A stretch of 64,000 nucleotides of DNA from Populus alba (lineage: Eukaryota; Streptophyta; Magnoliopsida; Malpighiales; Salicaceae): positions 22,884,169-22,948,168 of the forward strand of contig NC_133288.1 in NCBI RefSeq assembly GCF_005239225.2, given 5' to 3'. Numbering within the stretch: position 1 is the stretch's first letter; every line of letters begins with the position of its first letter. Positions 10,771-22,820 of the stretch are shown here, one piece after another. Below the pieces are notes generated by a model that was not told the origin of the DNA, did no database searches, and saw only the letters and a program-made list of their open reading frames with translations. Both the position numbers and the translations under genes were made by a program.

Positions 10771-11524
10771 CCTACTTGTGGTTACAAAAATACAAGGTGA
10801 AAGAAATTTTTGTTTCTGACTGGGAAGAGGTATGGCAACATGATTCTTTTGATTGAAGAAACGTTGCTTCTAAAAGGCCACTCGCACTTCCCTGTGTTGG
10901 AAGTTGACAATTGCAATTTCCCCCAAGCATTTTCAGTTCTGATATTGTAAATTTTTCCCGGATATGACACGGTTTTGGTTGAGCTCATTGAAGAAACATG
11001 ATTGCCCCTCTCTCTCTCACACACACACACAACACATGCAATGAACATGTGCGAACAAGCAACCTATGATGACAATGGCGATTACATTTTCGTTTCCTTT
11101 TTTTTTTTCATGAATAAAAGCAAAATGTCAACTGTATCATGGCCTCTTGGATGCATATCATAAATATTTGATAACAATACATAACTGGGGGGGATTGCAA
11201 GATTGGCTACCAGGGACGAGGGATACTACTCTCCCATTTTGGCATTTGGAATGTGCTCACCGAAGCATTATTCTGGAAGCTATGAGAACTTAAATGATTG
11301 ATTGGTCTGAATGATAACACCACCTGACCATAGTGGCGGACTCAAAATTCAACATGCAGGGCAAATAAGGATAGTTCTTGTAAGCTCAAAGTTCCATGTA
11401 TCATCATCATGTAGTAGTTATATTTGGCAAACTATTGCCATGGAAAATTGCAGTTAGCTCAACAAGTTTTAATTTAGATAATAACCAAATTCTGACCCTG
11501 AAACTTAGGGACCCTAAACCTAAA
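10771..11524. other. Convergent 3' region between FKBP18 and OST1
   Basis: Holds the 3' UTRs of the two converging genes. There is a CT/CA-rich patch near 11010-11035 and a T-run near 11098-11110. No further gene is seen. Confidence 0.4.
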
Positions 11525-14500
11525 CTATATTTCTTCAACGTACTCGAGAAGATCTTCAACCTCCTGCTTCAAAGCTACAACTTTTTGTTGATGTGAAGCA
11601 ACCCGATTCTCAAGTTCCCTTCCTCCAATCTTCTTCTCATAGCAGTCCACTATGGTTGAATGCTTTGCTATCAGCCTCTCTTGCAATTCCTTCTCCTTCG
11701 CCACCAGCTCCTCCACCTACATAAACAGCCAGTATTGATTACATTCAGAAATGTGGATGCACAGCAAAACAGAAGGAAGTGAACATGCTAACAGAACATG
11801 ATTTAGATTGTTCAGTTTTGGCAATTGTATTACAATTCATGTCCCAATTGATAGTTGAATGCTGTTACAAGTAACTGCTAATTCAGTTAGCAATAGCTCT
11901 TGACCGCTTCTTGGGATAAATTCCAAAAATGTATCCTCTATTGATGATAAAAGGATAACAGATAAATAGGCAAACCTTTGGCAATATCTGAGTAGCCTGA
12001 GGAGAAGATTGCAAGAATGAAAGCAACGGCTTCAACTCTTTGGAATACTCTTTAAACAAGCTGTCAGCAGTCTTTCGAGCAGTTTTACAAGCTTGAACAT
12101 CCCCAGTCCTAGAAAGATCATGCAGTGATGCTTCTAACCTTTCATGCTTAGATAGGCATTGGTTGATAATACTTATGACTTGCTGAATTGTTGCTCGCAC
12201 CTGAGATCATATATGAGTTAATATTATAATATATGTTGGTTTTTTCTGTGGTAAACAATGATGTCACACGGAACTAAAAAAAGTACATGGTATGACATCC
12301 TCCTTACCTCATCCCACTGCAGTTTTGCCAAATAAGAGGCGGAGGACTTTGAGATTGACAAGTCCACATGCATGTATACGATGCAAGAAACAAAGAGGAT
12401 GAAAAATCCAGAAATCAACATAAATGGCTCCCTAAGCATCGAGAGTTTGTTGAACCTATAATAGACCTGCAGTACAAACAGCATTTTTGAAAAACAAAAA
12501 AAATGGTCATTCAACACATCTAAGACATCTATCATTTAATTATGTGGAATATCAAGACCAGAAGCTATTTTTCCTTCTAATGTTTGTTGGATAAGCAAAA
12601 TGATACATTCAATTGTTGACTGTATCAAAGACAAGAAAAACCCAGTTCAATCATGAAGACATATTGCTTATAAAATCTAAGAAATGTAGGTCCTGCACTT
12701 CAACGTTTTGGAAAATTAGAAACTTAGAACAAGAGTTCTTCAAGTCTCAAAGGATGGGAAACCCAGATGTATTGCCCTCTAATATGCACCACATTACACA
12801 CAAGAAAGCAGTTGTCTACAATTTCTTGCCATGGTAAAGACCATCGCTTTCAAATACCTTAACCTCTCCAAAGAATAGCAAAACAAAAAAAGAAGATATC
12901 TGACTTCTGTTAAATCCATTAGTGTAGGAAGGCCTTGCACAATAATGTTGAAACATTTCTGAATTTCTTGGAGGAATTTTTTTAACACAAAAACAATGCT
13001 ACAACTGTACACAATATTTACAGTAATCAAGCATCCTCAAAACCAAGTCGCAATTAAGAATAGCAAAAACATTCTTCCATGCCTTTTAATAAACTATGAG
13101 GGACCAGTACCCCTCTTGTTCCAATTTTCATTGAATTCACTAGTCTTCAGCTAGTCTCTTGTTTGCACATTCAATATAGTACTGTAGTAACAGTGGCCTT
13201 AATTCACACTTTAGCACTTTGATGCAATTCAAAGATATCGAAATAGGCAGTAGAAGTACCTGGAAATACTGATTATGTTCAGGAACAACATTGGTCTTTT
13301 CCAGCACAACTACTGGTCTCCCAGCAACATCTAAGTGGGAAATTTTGGTCTGCATTAAATCAGAAAAACAATCAAATAAAGGAAGATAGCCTCAATATTT
13401 TATAGCAGCGAAGAAATTATGCCCAAGATAAAAAGCAACTTGAAACATCGAAAAAACAACATTAAGAAATATGAATACAAGACAACCAAGAGAAGACAAT
13501 ATAAACTCTCAACACTATGATACCTCTTGTCCTTGTTTTACAGGAAAGGGAGTAGAAATAGATATATCATCAGATCCCTCTGGCAAAACAACCTGCAACA
13601 AGAAAACCGAGTCAAGACTGCCTAAAGAAAACATTCTTGTAGGAAATGTTTTCTATTGAACAAACCTTCACAATGAGATTATCAGTGACCAAATCATTTA
13701 TTGGGGAACCAAAAGAGAAGTTAAGGAAACGTTTCCCCTCTGACCCAAATAAAAAATCTTGAAGTGGCAAACCATATCCAATGGTAAAAGTAGTTCTCCA
13801 GCCTCCAAACAACGGATATCTAGGTTCAATCAACAGTTCTGTCTGCAATTTAAGAGAAAACTTGAATTACAAACATGATCAATTATTCCAATAATTTGTT
13901 TTACGTCAATCAAAATGTCAACCTTTTTAGGATCACCCCAGACATTAGATGTTGATATATTTCCAATCTCATCTCTATAATAAATGGAATGAGCTCTTGG
14001 TGGCAATTTTGCAACAAGATTCCTGAAGGCTGATGCACCTCGAAGGTGTGGTCTAGCCTGAAAGTCAAGCCTGCAGGATCAAAGAATAAAACCTGAATCA
14101 AATTTTAAATATTATAGCAATCACCAACATGATACTAACACATAAGGAATAAAGTAACTGACCTGGAAAATTCACCCTTGCTTTTAGCACCTCCATGGAC
14201 AATGTTATAGTGTTCTGTAACTTGCACATTACCCCAATGGGAAATTTCTATCTCCCTCACTAACTCTTGAGCAACAGCAAATGGTTGATTGGTTTCAAAG
14301 TGAACAACTACGGGTGCATATGAAAAGGGAGGAAGGTTTTCATATGGGCCATATTTGATATCAGAGCCATGGATATTAGTATTCTCTAATTTCGTATACA
14401 TCTCTATTCTAGCCTTGGGCAATTTAACAGTAAGGGACTGAACCTTAACTGCATAAGGGGAGAGATAGTGAGCAGTATCTTGGAACAAAACTAGCTGAAT

Positions 14501-15228
14501 ATCAGCTTGTGTAATTTCCTCAGGAAATGGCCGTAATACATGAGTAAATACTGCTAACACATCTATAGTCAAACTATCTCCTTCACCCAAAGCCTTAGGT
14601 AATGATACTGAATGAAAAATAAGAGATGGAGGCAATTCCTCTGGATTGGCAACATTTATGGGGAGGTTACTACCTGAGTTTTTCACTTTCCCTTTACCCT
14701 CATTAAGGGTTGCCTTCAAATATGCTAAATTTTTTGCCTGAATCTCAGGAAAGGTGAGCAAAACCTCAGAAACTGGACCAGGACCAACATTCTCCACCTA
14801 AAAATGTGAGGTAGCAGTAAGAAATGCAAGCTTAAGGTTCACGAGCCAATTCCCGTTTCCAAAACAAACTAAGTTTAAAAGGGCTTCAATAAGCGAATCA
14901 GTAACTGATTTCCAGTTGAAAACATCAAGATCAAACATCAAAATCTTAAAAGAATTAGGAAAAAAAAAAAAAGCAAATCAGTGAAGCACCTTTAATGTAG
15001 AAGTAACGCGCACAATTTGAGAAGTCAAATCAATCTGCAACACAAGATCATCAAACATAAGTTCGAGATTTCAAAAACAACTATTCAAGAAAATAAGATA
15101 TCTGAAATTGCAAAACTTACACGGCGATCGACTTTGGAGAGAATGACATCGGAAAGTACAGTAGAAGTTGTTGTTGAGAGTAAAACAAGTGTCGTAAACA
15201 ACAAAAGTAAATCAAAACGAAATCCCAT
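11525..15228 (-). CDS. OST1A: Oligosaccharyltransferase subunit 1 (ribophorin I)
   Basis: Non-catalytic subunit of the ER oligosaccharyltransferase complex, which transfers a preassembled glycan from dolichyl diphosphate to Asn-X-Ser/Thr sites of nascent proteins. Ten exons join in frame to 615 residues, close to the family's usual length: 15121-15228, 14990-15034, 14163-14797, 13923-14070, 13666-13842, 13524-13592, 13260-13349, 12308-12466, 11976-12200, 11525-11716. Residues 1-26 are a signal peptide (LLLLFTTLVLLS). The lumenal region includes NVGPGPVSEVLLTFP, GSDIKYGPYENLPP and SHWGNVQVTEHYNIVHGGA, all typical of ribophorin I. One transmembrane segment lies near residues 437-460, followed by a helical cytosolic tail with coiled-coil character (KEKELQERL, VVALKQEVEDL). 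The start was chosen because it places the signal peptide at the terminus; an upstream in-frame ATG at 15345 would bury it. Head to head with OEP21. Confidence 0.93.
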
Positions 15229-15758
15229 AACTAGTCTTTCGTTTCGATCAGTACGGCGTTTGCAGGGAACTACTTGAATATAGATCGATAGATCCTCCTC
15301 TGCTCGAACGTTTGATTCTCTCTGACTCTGTGATGCAATCAGCATAGATTAACGGAGCCCGATTTCTTCGTCGGGTCGGGCCAGGCAAGATGGTTTCAGT
15401 TATGTATCTGGGCCCATTATGCATTTTTTTAGTGATAAAACCCATTTAACATGGATTGAATGGAATGTCATCTATTTTTGGGCTGCACATTAGAGAGATT
15501 ATATTAGAGCTTAGGCCCTTCAAACTCAAATCGCAATACTCACCCATGCCACCCATTTTATGGGCCGGAAAAGACGAAACGTGGACACGTGACACCTAAA
15601 AATGGCCGAAGCTTGAAGATAACACCGGGTGGGAAACACAACACTCTCTCTATACTCAAGTCTTCACCACTGCGTCGGAGGCGCAGCCACCAGAACCAGG
15701 TTTTTACAATCTGCTTGGGTTTCGGTGGATTTTTTAGATTATTGTTAGAGATACAACA
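15229..15758. promoter_or_regulatory. Shared divergent promoter region of OST1 and OEP21
   Basis: About 530 bp separates the two start codons, which point away from each other. The interval contains a palindromic TGGGCCCA at 15409-15416 and TGGGCC at 15561-15566, both of the site II (TGGGCY) class common in promoters of growth-linked housekeeping genes, and a G-box CACGTG at 15586-15591. No obvious TATA box serves either gene. Motif matches are seen in the sequence; their function is inference. Confidence 0.6.
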
Positions 15759-16752
15759 ATGGAGACATCTCTAAGATATGGAGTAGATTCCAAAGCCCTC
15801 AAAATTCATGCCAAGGAGAGGTTTGCCATTGATTCCAGCACCCACTTGCAGGTAACTCGGATTGATTTCTTGATATTATTTATGGGAATTCTTTAAAATG
15901 CAAATTTGGGGCTTTAATTTATTTATTTATTTGGTTAGGTTCATGGGGAGCTAGATACAAGAATTGGAGCTCCTAGTTATGTCAGTGCAATGATAAGACA
16001 CTTTTATCCAGATGTATGTTTCTTGTAATCCTTAATATGGGGAGATAAGTTCTTGTTCTTTTTAAGTATACGGGCTGACGTTGTATTGATTTAACTGTAG
16101 TTGTCTGCTTGTCTTGGAGTGGGATTGCAATACGATAAGCATGAAAAAGTCAGGTATTTTGTTCGAGGAAAAAAGGGTTTTCCTGTGACAAATGATGGTT
16201 TGATAAGCTTCAATGTTAAGGGACGATGTGATGTTGACAAAGAATTTAAACAGGTTGGTGTTTTCTTTGCGTTTTGTATATGAGAATTTGTATATTTTTT
16301 TTATTTGTAATGTAAGTTTTTGATACTGCGTAGTTTATTTGGAGATTTTGTTCATTGATTGAAGTAGATTGTAAGCTGTTGTTCTAGCTACCATATGCAA
16401 CTAATATCTTCCTTCCCTTACCATGACAGAGGAATTCAAAAGCAGCCGGGGAAGTATCTTGGAGCATATATAATTTCCATAGAGAACAAGATGTTAGATT
16501 CAGAATTGGGTATGAAGTGATTACCAAGGTACATTTCCCATAGCTTTATGGTTAAAACATCTGAAAGTCTGTGCATTGTGTTATACATTGCCATGGTCAA
16601 AAGCAACTGCTATCGACTTGAGTTGTCTTCCTTTTTCCACTTTTTATTTATTTGTTTTCCCTATTCAGGTGCCTTATCTGCAGATTAGGGAAAATAATTG
16701 GACCCTCAATGCTGACATGAATGGTAAATGGAATGTCAAATTTGATTTGTGA
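15759..16752 (+). CDS. OEP21: Plastid outer envelope pore protein 21 (OEP21)
   Basis: OEP21 is a rectifying anion channel of the chloroplast outer envelope, described for phosphorylated sugars, phosphate and nucleotide-sensitive gating. Five exons join in frame to 167 residues, the expected family length: 15759-15851, 15939-16013, 16101-16253, 16430-16528, 16669-16752. Recognisable stretches are [53 protein letters not shown], the strand-like [11 protein letters not shown] and the terminal WNVKFDL. No transit peptide is present, as expected for this class of outer-envelope beta-barrel. The open frame beginning at 16101 is only exon 3. The transcribed region may extend well past the stop, but I cannot define its end. 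Confidence 0.93.
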
Positions 16753-19700
16753 GCAAAGAAAGAGCATGATATGTTCTCTTAGAGGTGAGATGCGTGACTG
16801 TAGAATGCCTGTTGATTTATTTCTTTGTTTTAGGTTCTGACCTGACTGAATAACAAACTGCAATCTGCTAATATGTCTAGGGCCATCAATTAGATTTTTC
16901 ACAAATTTTCATCCATCAAGAATTCTTACCTTTCATGTTGATTTTAGGTGATCTCTTTTTGTGTAGATTATACATTACAATTTGCCCCTCTTGTGGGATT
17001 CAGTAGAATGCATGATTCTAGTTCTCCATTGCTGATTATGGAACTTGTTGAACTAGTGTTTTTGACTTGCATAAGGTATCCAACTAAGTGTATGCTGTAT
17101 AAAAAGTTAAGATAGGAAATTAGCATATGCTAATACCCCCCACCCATTTATCTTCTAACATTCTGCTGCCAACATGCATTTAAATGAAGGAACTAAGAAG
17201 GTCATTTGAGCTGATGAGCAAAAACTGGTATTTTCTGTGTACAATAGACTCTTCTATTGATCTATGTCTCTATTTGTTGGTAAATTTGATTTTTATTTTT
17301 AACTTTCTGCATGGATAGCTTGATTTCAGTTGGATAAATCCAATCCTGTGTCTTTTTTTCCCGATGAAAGTGCCATGGTACATGGCTAGGAAGCAGAGCC
17401 GTCCTTTAAGATGCAATCTGATAGTCAACAGGACAAGTAATGGTGTGGATGATTAGGTGATAGATGTTGAAATTGGTAGCAAATGAAATTTAGAAGATTA
17501 TTTTTTATTGCAATAATATCTTGTTGGGATGATGCTTTGAGAAGATATTACTGGATGCCACTTTTGAAGTTGCTTGTCTACCTTTTATCATACACTGACC
17601 ATGATCTAGCATTCTTGTTCTTGATATTCTTACAGTGACAGGTCCATCATTTATTGTAGTCTGACTACGGTTTCACGTTCTTGTTTGCAGGGAGTAGTTT
17701 TTGTTTGGCCTCCTTGGAATTCCAGTAAGAGCACGTCGTTACAGGGGTGATTTGAACAAACAATTGCTTAGCTATGTATTATGTAGGTAAATTGAGGATT
17801 GTATTCCCTTTTAAACATTATGCTTCATATCCTTGTTCCATATACTGAACATTGCTTCATGCCTGGGATATGGAAATCATTTCTTTTCATAACTTCAAGT
17901 TGGCACGTAAAACAAAAATATATAATTCACGTCCATGAGCCATGAGCTGGAATCAGTCACTGAACCACGTTACCACGGAGGCGACCCTTCGACTTGAAGG
18001 CTTGAAAATTTGCGTTTCTGTACCACCCTCTTGAACGGAAGTGGGATCCATCAATATGGTAAAATATTGATGGAAAATTCGGCAGGGAAAAGACGGAAAG
18101 ATGTGGAGATGAATGCGATTAAATTAAGGGAGGGAGGAAACAATAAGAATAATGTGGATAAGTTTGGTGGGGACGAAGGAAGCGACGCGAATGGCACACA
18201 CCTCGGTGGGTCGTTGGATGTTTACCGCACAAGTCACAGCTCACAGGTCACAAGCACGACAAGGGTGTCTGTCACACAATGTCTTTTTATCTACTTGCCC
18301 AGTGTATCATGAATGAGCAAAAAAAAAAAAAAAAAAACTATTTAAATTAAGAAAATTAAAAAAAAAAATAAAAGAAAATTAAACTATGAAAAAAAATAAT
18401 TAAACCAATTAAAATTAAAAAAAAATAATTGATTCGGTTTTGATTTTATAAGCTTGAAATTAAAAATATAAATTGAATTAAACCAAAAAAACCGAGCCAA
18501 ATAGATAAAAAATATTGAGCTATGCTATGGGTTTAAAATTTCGCCCTTTTTTTTCCAAGTGGCACATGTTTAGTTCATGTAACACTGCTTGACCTGAAAA
18601 CCCTTGAGAGCGTTTGGCAATTGCGTGTTTCAAGACATAAAAAAAGGGGAGTCCACCTACTGATGCCAGAACATGCATGTGTCGAGGCATGCTATGTGAT
18701 GGCGTGTGTTACAGTCCATTATTATGATGATGGTGTTTCTATAAGCATTTCAAAGGTTCAAGCTTGGGCCGCCCACCACGATTCCACGATTTGTATCGGT
18801 CCATGGTTGTTCCTGTTAAATATCATAATTCTAATTTTGAAAGCCAACACAATAGGATAAAGATCATAATCTCATGCTAATGTATTGAAAGTGTTAATTT
18901 GCTTTGAGCACTCTGATTTCTTCAAAGTAACAAAATTATCAGGGACGATCCTGTCATTTAAGTTAAGAGTGCATGGTCAGTAAAAAGAACAAGGCAATTA
19001 GTGCACACCTAAGCTAATGTGTTTATCAAAAATTTAAAATTTAAAATTAATTTAGATCTTTTATGTTTTATATTAATACATTAAAATCATTAAATAAAAC
19101 ATTAAAAAAATATTATTTTAATGTTTTTCAAGTTAACACATTAAAAAACGAAAGCTTTCATACTCCTAAATACTCAATGGGTCTAGATCATGACCCATTG
19201 GGTCTAGTTGAATTATAAAAGATATTGATTTGATAAAATCCATTTAACCCGTTTAAGTTTCTAATGATTTGGTCAACTTAATTACACACTATCCATGGGA
19301 TGAATATCACAAATAAAAACAAAATATTGTTTTAATGAAAAAAAAAAAAAGTTAACCTAATAATTTACAAGTTACTTACAAGCAATTTCTTTTTTCAAGT
19401 AAATTATTACATTGGAATCTCATTTATTTATTTATATATTTATGAATAGCAATCGAATCTCTTTTGCGATTGCTGGTTTCTACGAAAACGGGACAATCCA
19501 CGGAATAATGCTACTCTCTAGTCTCCAGTAGAGGAAAGGGAATGGTTCGTTCTTGCCGGTCAAAGGAAGCGTTGAGGTTTTTTTATGGCTACTTAATTCT
19601 ACTTCATCAGTATTGCTCTCCAGCATATACTTTCGGTTCTGCTCTATTTCAATCACATGAACTCGGAATTTGACTCCATTTTCTGCTCCTGCCCCACCTT

Positions 19701-22053
19701 GCTCGCGTGTAGTTCAAACAAAATATATAAAAATATTTTATTTGTTCTGAGTAATGCGGGCACTGAGCAAGCCCGTGCTTGATGATGGGTGGTAATTGAC
19801 TAATTGCTTTGAAAAAACAAGAAATCTGGACCGAGAAAGATAGGACGTGTCTGATAAGTATTGTGCCGGGATGCTGCTTACTTACCCAATAAACTGGATA
19901 ATATCATGGTACCTTTTAGTGATTAACTTTTTGTAATTAATGACATCGTCCTAGTTATTTTCTAATTCTATCTTTTAAAAAAATATATGTAAATATGAAA
20001 TATGAAAGAGAGAGAAATCAAATCAATATTCCATAAAAAATAATAAAAATATTCCTACATAAAGCATCCAGGCTTAACACGTTGAGTACCTTGATTCATT
20101 TTAGACTTCAGTAATCCACTCTTTTTTTTAAAGTTATCAAATTTTTTTCACCTTGATCGAGTCCTTTTACAGCCATTTGATAGCATATTACTTATAATTT
20201 GTAATTTGTTAACGAATGGAGAATTTAAAGGACAGGGACCAAAGAAAAAGACGAGAAAAATAGATGTGTGTTTTAGAATTGACGGGCAAAGTTTTCTTTG
20301 GTCCTTGTAATTTCTAAATGATCGGTTACTGGTTCATTTTGTTTTCAATATTTTAATTTTGGTCAGATATTTTATTTTTGACAGATTTGAACTCAAAAAG
20401 TATTTAAATTCAAGTTGATTTTGAATTTTTAGATCAGGTTTTAAAGTTATTTAAGACCATAAATAGATTTATTAAAATATTTAGGGTGCTTTTTAGATCA
20501 GGTTTAAGGTTATTTAAGACCATAAATGAATTTATCAAAATATTTAGGGTGCTTTTTAAATGTTACAAATATAAAAAAAATTGGTTGAAAATCAAATTTC
20601 AGACACAAAATAACCATGGCTCAGTTTCTTGGTGACCTTACAGTTGCCGGAAATTGAGTTAGTCGTCAACATGTCAATATAAATAAATAAAGAATAAACA
20701 ACACATCATCTACCCTTCAACCTAATGAAAATATTAAGAGGCTAGTGCATGAATCAGGTCTTTTATTAGCATGAACTCGTGCTTGGCCTGTTTATTTTCT
20801 TTTATTTTTTTGTCTCTCTTTTTTTTCCATGTATTTTACACTTTGTAACAAAAATTTATTTTTATTGAATACCATCAATTTTTTTTTAATGATATCATAG
20901 CTTTTTTTATCTAACTTGAAAAAAATTAATAAAGTTGGTAGATTGTATAGGTAGAATAGATGTTTGATAGGTTAATTTAAATTTATTTAAATTATTTATT
21001 GTTTTAATTAAATTTTTTTATTTGTTATCTTTTCTTTAATATTTCCATAATGATTTCCTATCGAAGGTAAAAAGATAGACAAGTGATATATTGTGAATTG
21101 GATATTTTTTTTTAAATTTATCTTTTATAAAATTATCTTGATTTTATGAACTAAATCGTGAATTTGATCAATTAATTTATATTAATGTATATTAATATAA
21201 TACATTATTATCTCAAAATGTTATTGTTTTAATGTTTAAAAATATATAGTTAAATATCCATCATATTTTAAATTCATAATTAAAAAATAATATATTATTT
21301 TTTAAAAAAAATATTGTATTAAAATTTCATTTTCAAGCCATGTTTTTTCCTTACAAGTCTAAGCCCCCACGTGATTTTATTTTAAGCTCGGTTTAGATAT
21401 AAATTCGGATAGAAATACTTCAAGGATGACAGAGGGCCAGGCTTGATTGTTGAAAAGTTATGATGTGAAAATGAAATCCAAACAAATGGGGGGAAATAAC
21501 AAAAAAATATTTTTTTACGAGATGAAGATATATATATTACAAGTAAATTCATATCTTTTTAAATAAGAAAACAAAAACATGTTTTATTTGTTCTATCTGT
21601 TTTTTTTTTTTTATCTTGAAATAATAATTAAAGACTAAAAAATTTAATTTGGAAGAAATTCTGTTTAAACTTATAACATGGAGTGGACATGGACGATGAC
21701 AAAAAAAAAATAGTTTTAACACACGTCTAAATCTAATTTAAACCTTTAACAAGATTAAAAGCATGATTAGGAATATAATTATTTTTTAAAAAAATATATA
21801 TTAAAATAATATTTTTTTATTTTAAAAAAATTATTTTTGATATTAACATATAAAAAATTATTTAAAAACATTAAAAAAATATTAATTTAAAAAAAATAAA
21901 AATTTTTAATTTTTTTTAAATACTTTTAAAATACAAATACAAACCACACCTAAAAAAATATTTTACACAAGAATGAAGTAAATCAACAAGTTCCAAATTT
22001 TATAATAAAAAATCAAAAAATAAATTTTATTACTTAAAATCTTTATTCCTTAC
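16753..22053. other. Long spacer after OEP21
   Basis: No gene can be supported. Short frames at 18010-18312 and 18621-18860 have no family character. The stretch includes homopolymer A-runs near 18319-18380, a two-copy 64-bp tandem duplication at 20426-20553, and AT-rich repeat copies near 19030-19150 and 21760-21960. The first 1 kb probably includes the OEP21 3' UTR. Confidence 0.45.
20426..20553. repeat. Two tandem copies of a 64-bp unit
   Basis: The word AGATCAGG recurs at 20431 and 20495, and the two 64-bp units share nearly all positions, including TTATTTAAGACCATAAAT and TATTTAGGGTGCTTTTT. Small differences (an added T, AGATTT against GAATTT) show that the duplication is not brand new. 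Confidence 0.8.
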
Positions 22054-22054
22054 C

Positions 22055-22062
22055 TATAAAAA
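22055..22062 (+). promoter_or_regulatory. TATA box of the ATL RING-H2 gene
   Basis: TATAAAAA lies about 120 bp upstream of the start codon and is followed by a CT-rich leader (CTCTCCCTGTCTCTTTCTCT), a common plant 5' UTR pattern. Confidence 0.6.
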
Positions 22063-22180
22063 CACCCAAACCCTCCTGACATGAAAGAACACAACACTCT
22101 CCCTGTCTCTTTCTCTCTAGCACGCACTCTCCAAAAAGAAAAGAAACGAAACAGAGCTACTCTCTATCTATCTCGCTAGC

Positions 22181-22765
22181 ATGACTCGGCCTTTCAGGCT
22201 CCTAAACGCTGACATGAACTCTTCGGCGACTACCACTGGGTCGCCCCCGCAACCACCAGCCACGGTGGACCCAGACTTCATGGTCATACTAGCAGCACTT
22301 CTCTGCGCTCTAATTTGTGTTCTTGGCCTAATCGCTGTAGCTCGCTGCGCTTGGCTCCGCCGCTTATCATCCCATACTCCAGCAGCACCAGCTCCTCTCC
22401 CTCCTCCTTCCGTCGCCAACAAGGGGTTGAAAAAGAAAACCCTCCGCTCCCTCCCCAAACAAACCTTCTCTGAAGATTCCGCCGGAAAATTCTCCGACTG
22501 TGCAATCTGCTTAACGGAATTCTCAGTTGGAGATGAAATCCGTGTGTTGCCTCAGTGTGGACATGGGTTTCACGTGGCTTGTATTGACACGTGGTTGGGG
22601 TCTCACTCTTCGTGCCCTTCTTGCCGTCAGATTTTGATGGTTGCCAGGTGTCAGAAGTGCGGGGGTTTGCCTTCAGGTTCGAGTTCTATTAGTGGCGGTG
22701 GTGGGGCTGAAACTGAGGCTGGACTAAAGGAGTGTGAAGATGATGCAAATAGGTTCTTGCCGTAG
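22181..22765 (+). CDS. ATL80: ATL-family RING-H2 E3 ubiquitin ligase (ATL8/ATL80 type)
   Basis: Membrane-anchored ubiquitin ligase of the ATL family: the RING-H2 domain recruits an E2 enzyme and the substrate is unknown. The intronless 194-residue protein has one transmembrane helix near residues 33-59 ([22 protein letters not shown]), a basic [11 protein letters not shown] segment corresponding to the GLD region, and a complete RING-H2: C107, C110, C126, H128, H131, C134, C145, C148. The spacing C-x2-C-x15-C-x1-H-x2-H-x2-C-x10-C-x2-C and the W at 138 fit active family members. The tail motif RCQKCGG is typical of ATL8/ATL80. The first ATG is used; an alternative at Met-12 would leave the helix intact. 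An AT dinucleotide run follows shortly after the stop. Position between OEP21 and MCD1 supports the ATL8/ATL80 assignment. Confidence 0.9.
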   Translation: MTRPFRLLNADMNSSATTTGSPPQPPATVDPDFMVILAALLCALICVLGLIAVARCAWLRRLSSHTPAAPAPLPPPSVANKGLKKKTLRSLPKQTFSEDSAGKFSDCAICLTEFSVGDEIRVLPQCGHGFHVACIDTWLGSHSSCPSCRQILMVARCQKCGGLPSGSSSISGGGGAETEAGLKECEDDANRFLP

Positions 22766-22778
22766 CTTAGTTAGCTTA

Positions 22779-22782
<4 letters not shown>

Positions 22783-22819
<37 letters not shown>
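22783..22819. repeat. (AT)n microsatellite in the ATL 3' UTR
   Basis: An uninterrupted AT dinucleotide run of about 37 bases starts 18 bases after the ATL stop codon and so is probably transcribed. Confidence 0.9.

Positions 22820-22820
<1 letters not shown>

Noticed and set aside
18010..18312. 100-codon plus-strand frame
   Set aside because: No recognisable motif, no neighbouring exons, and it is followed by poly-A-rich sequence.
22168..22505. Minus-strand frames over the ATL gene
   Set aside because: They overlap a complete RING-H2 coding frame on the other strand and show no conserved motif.
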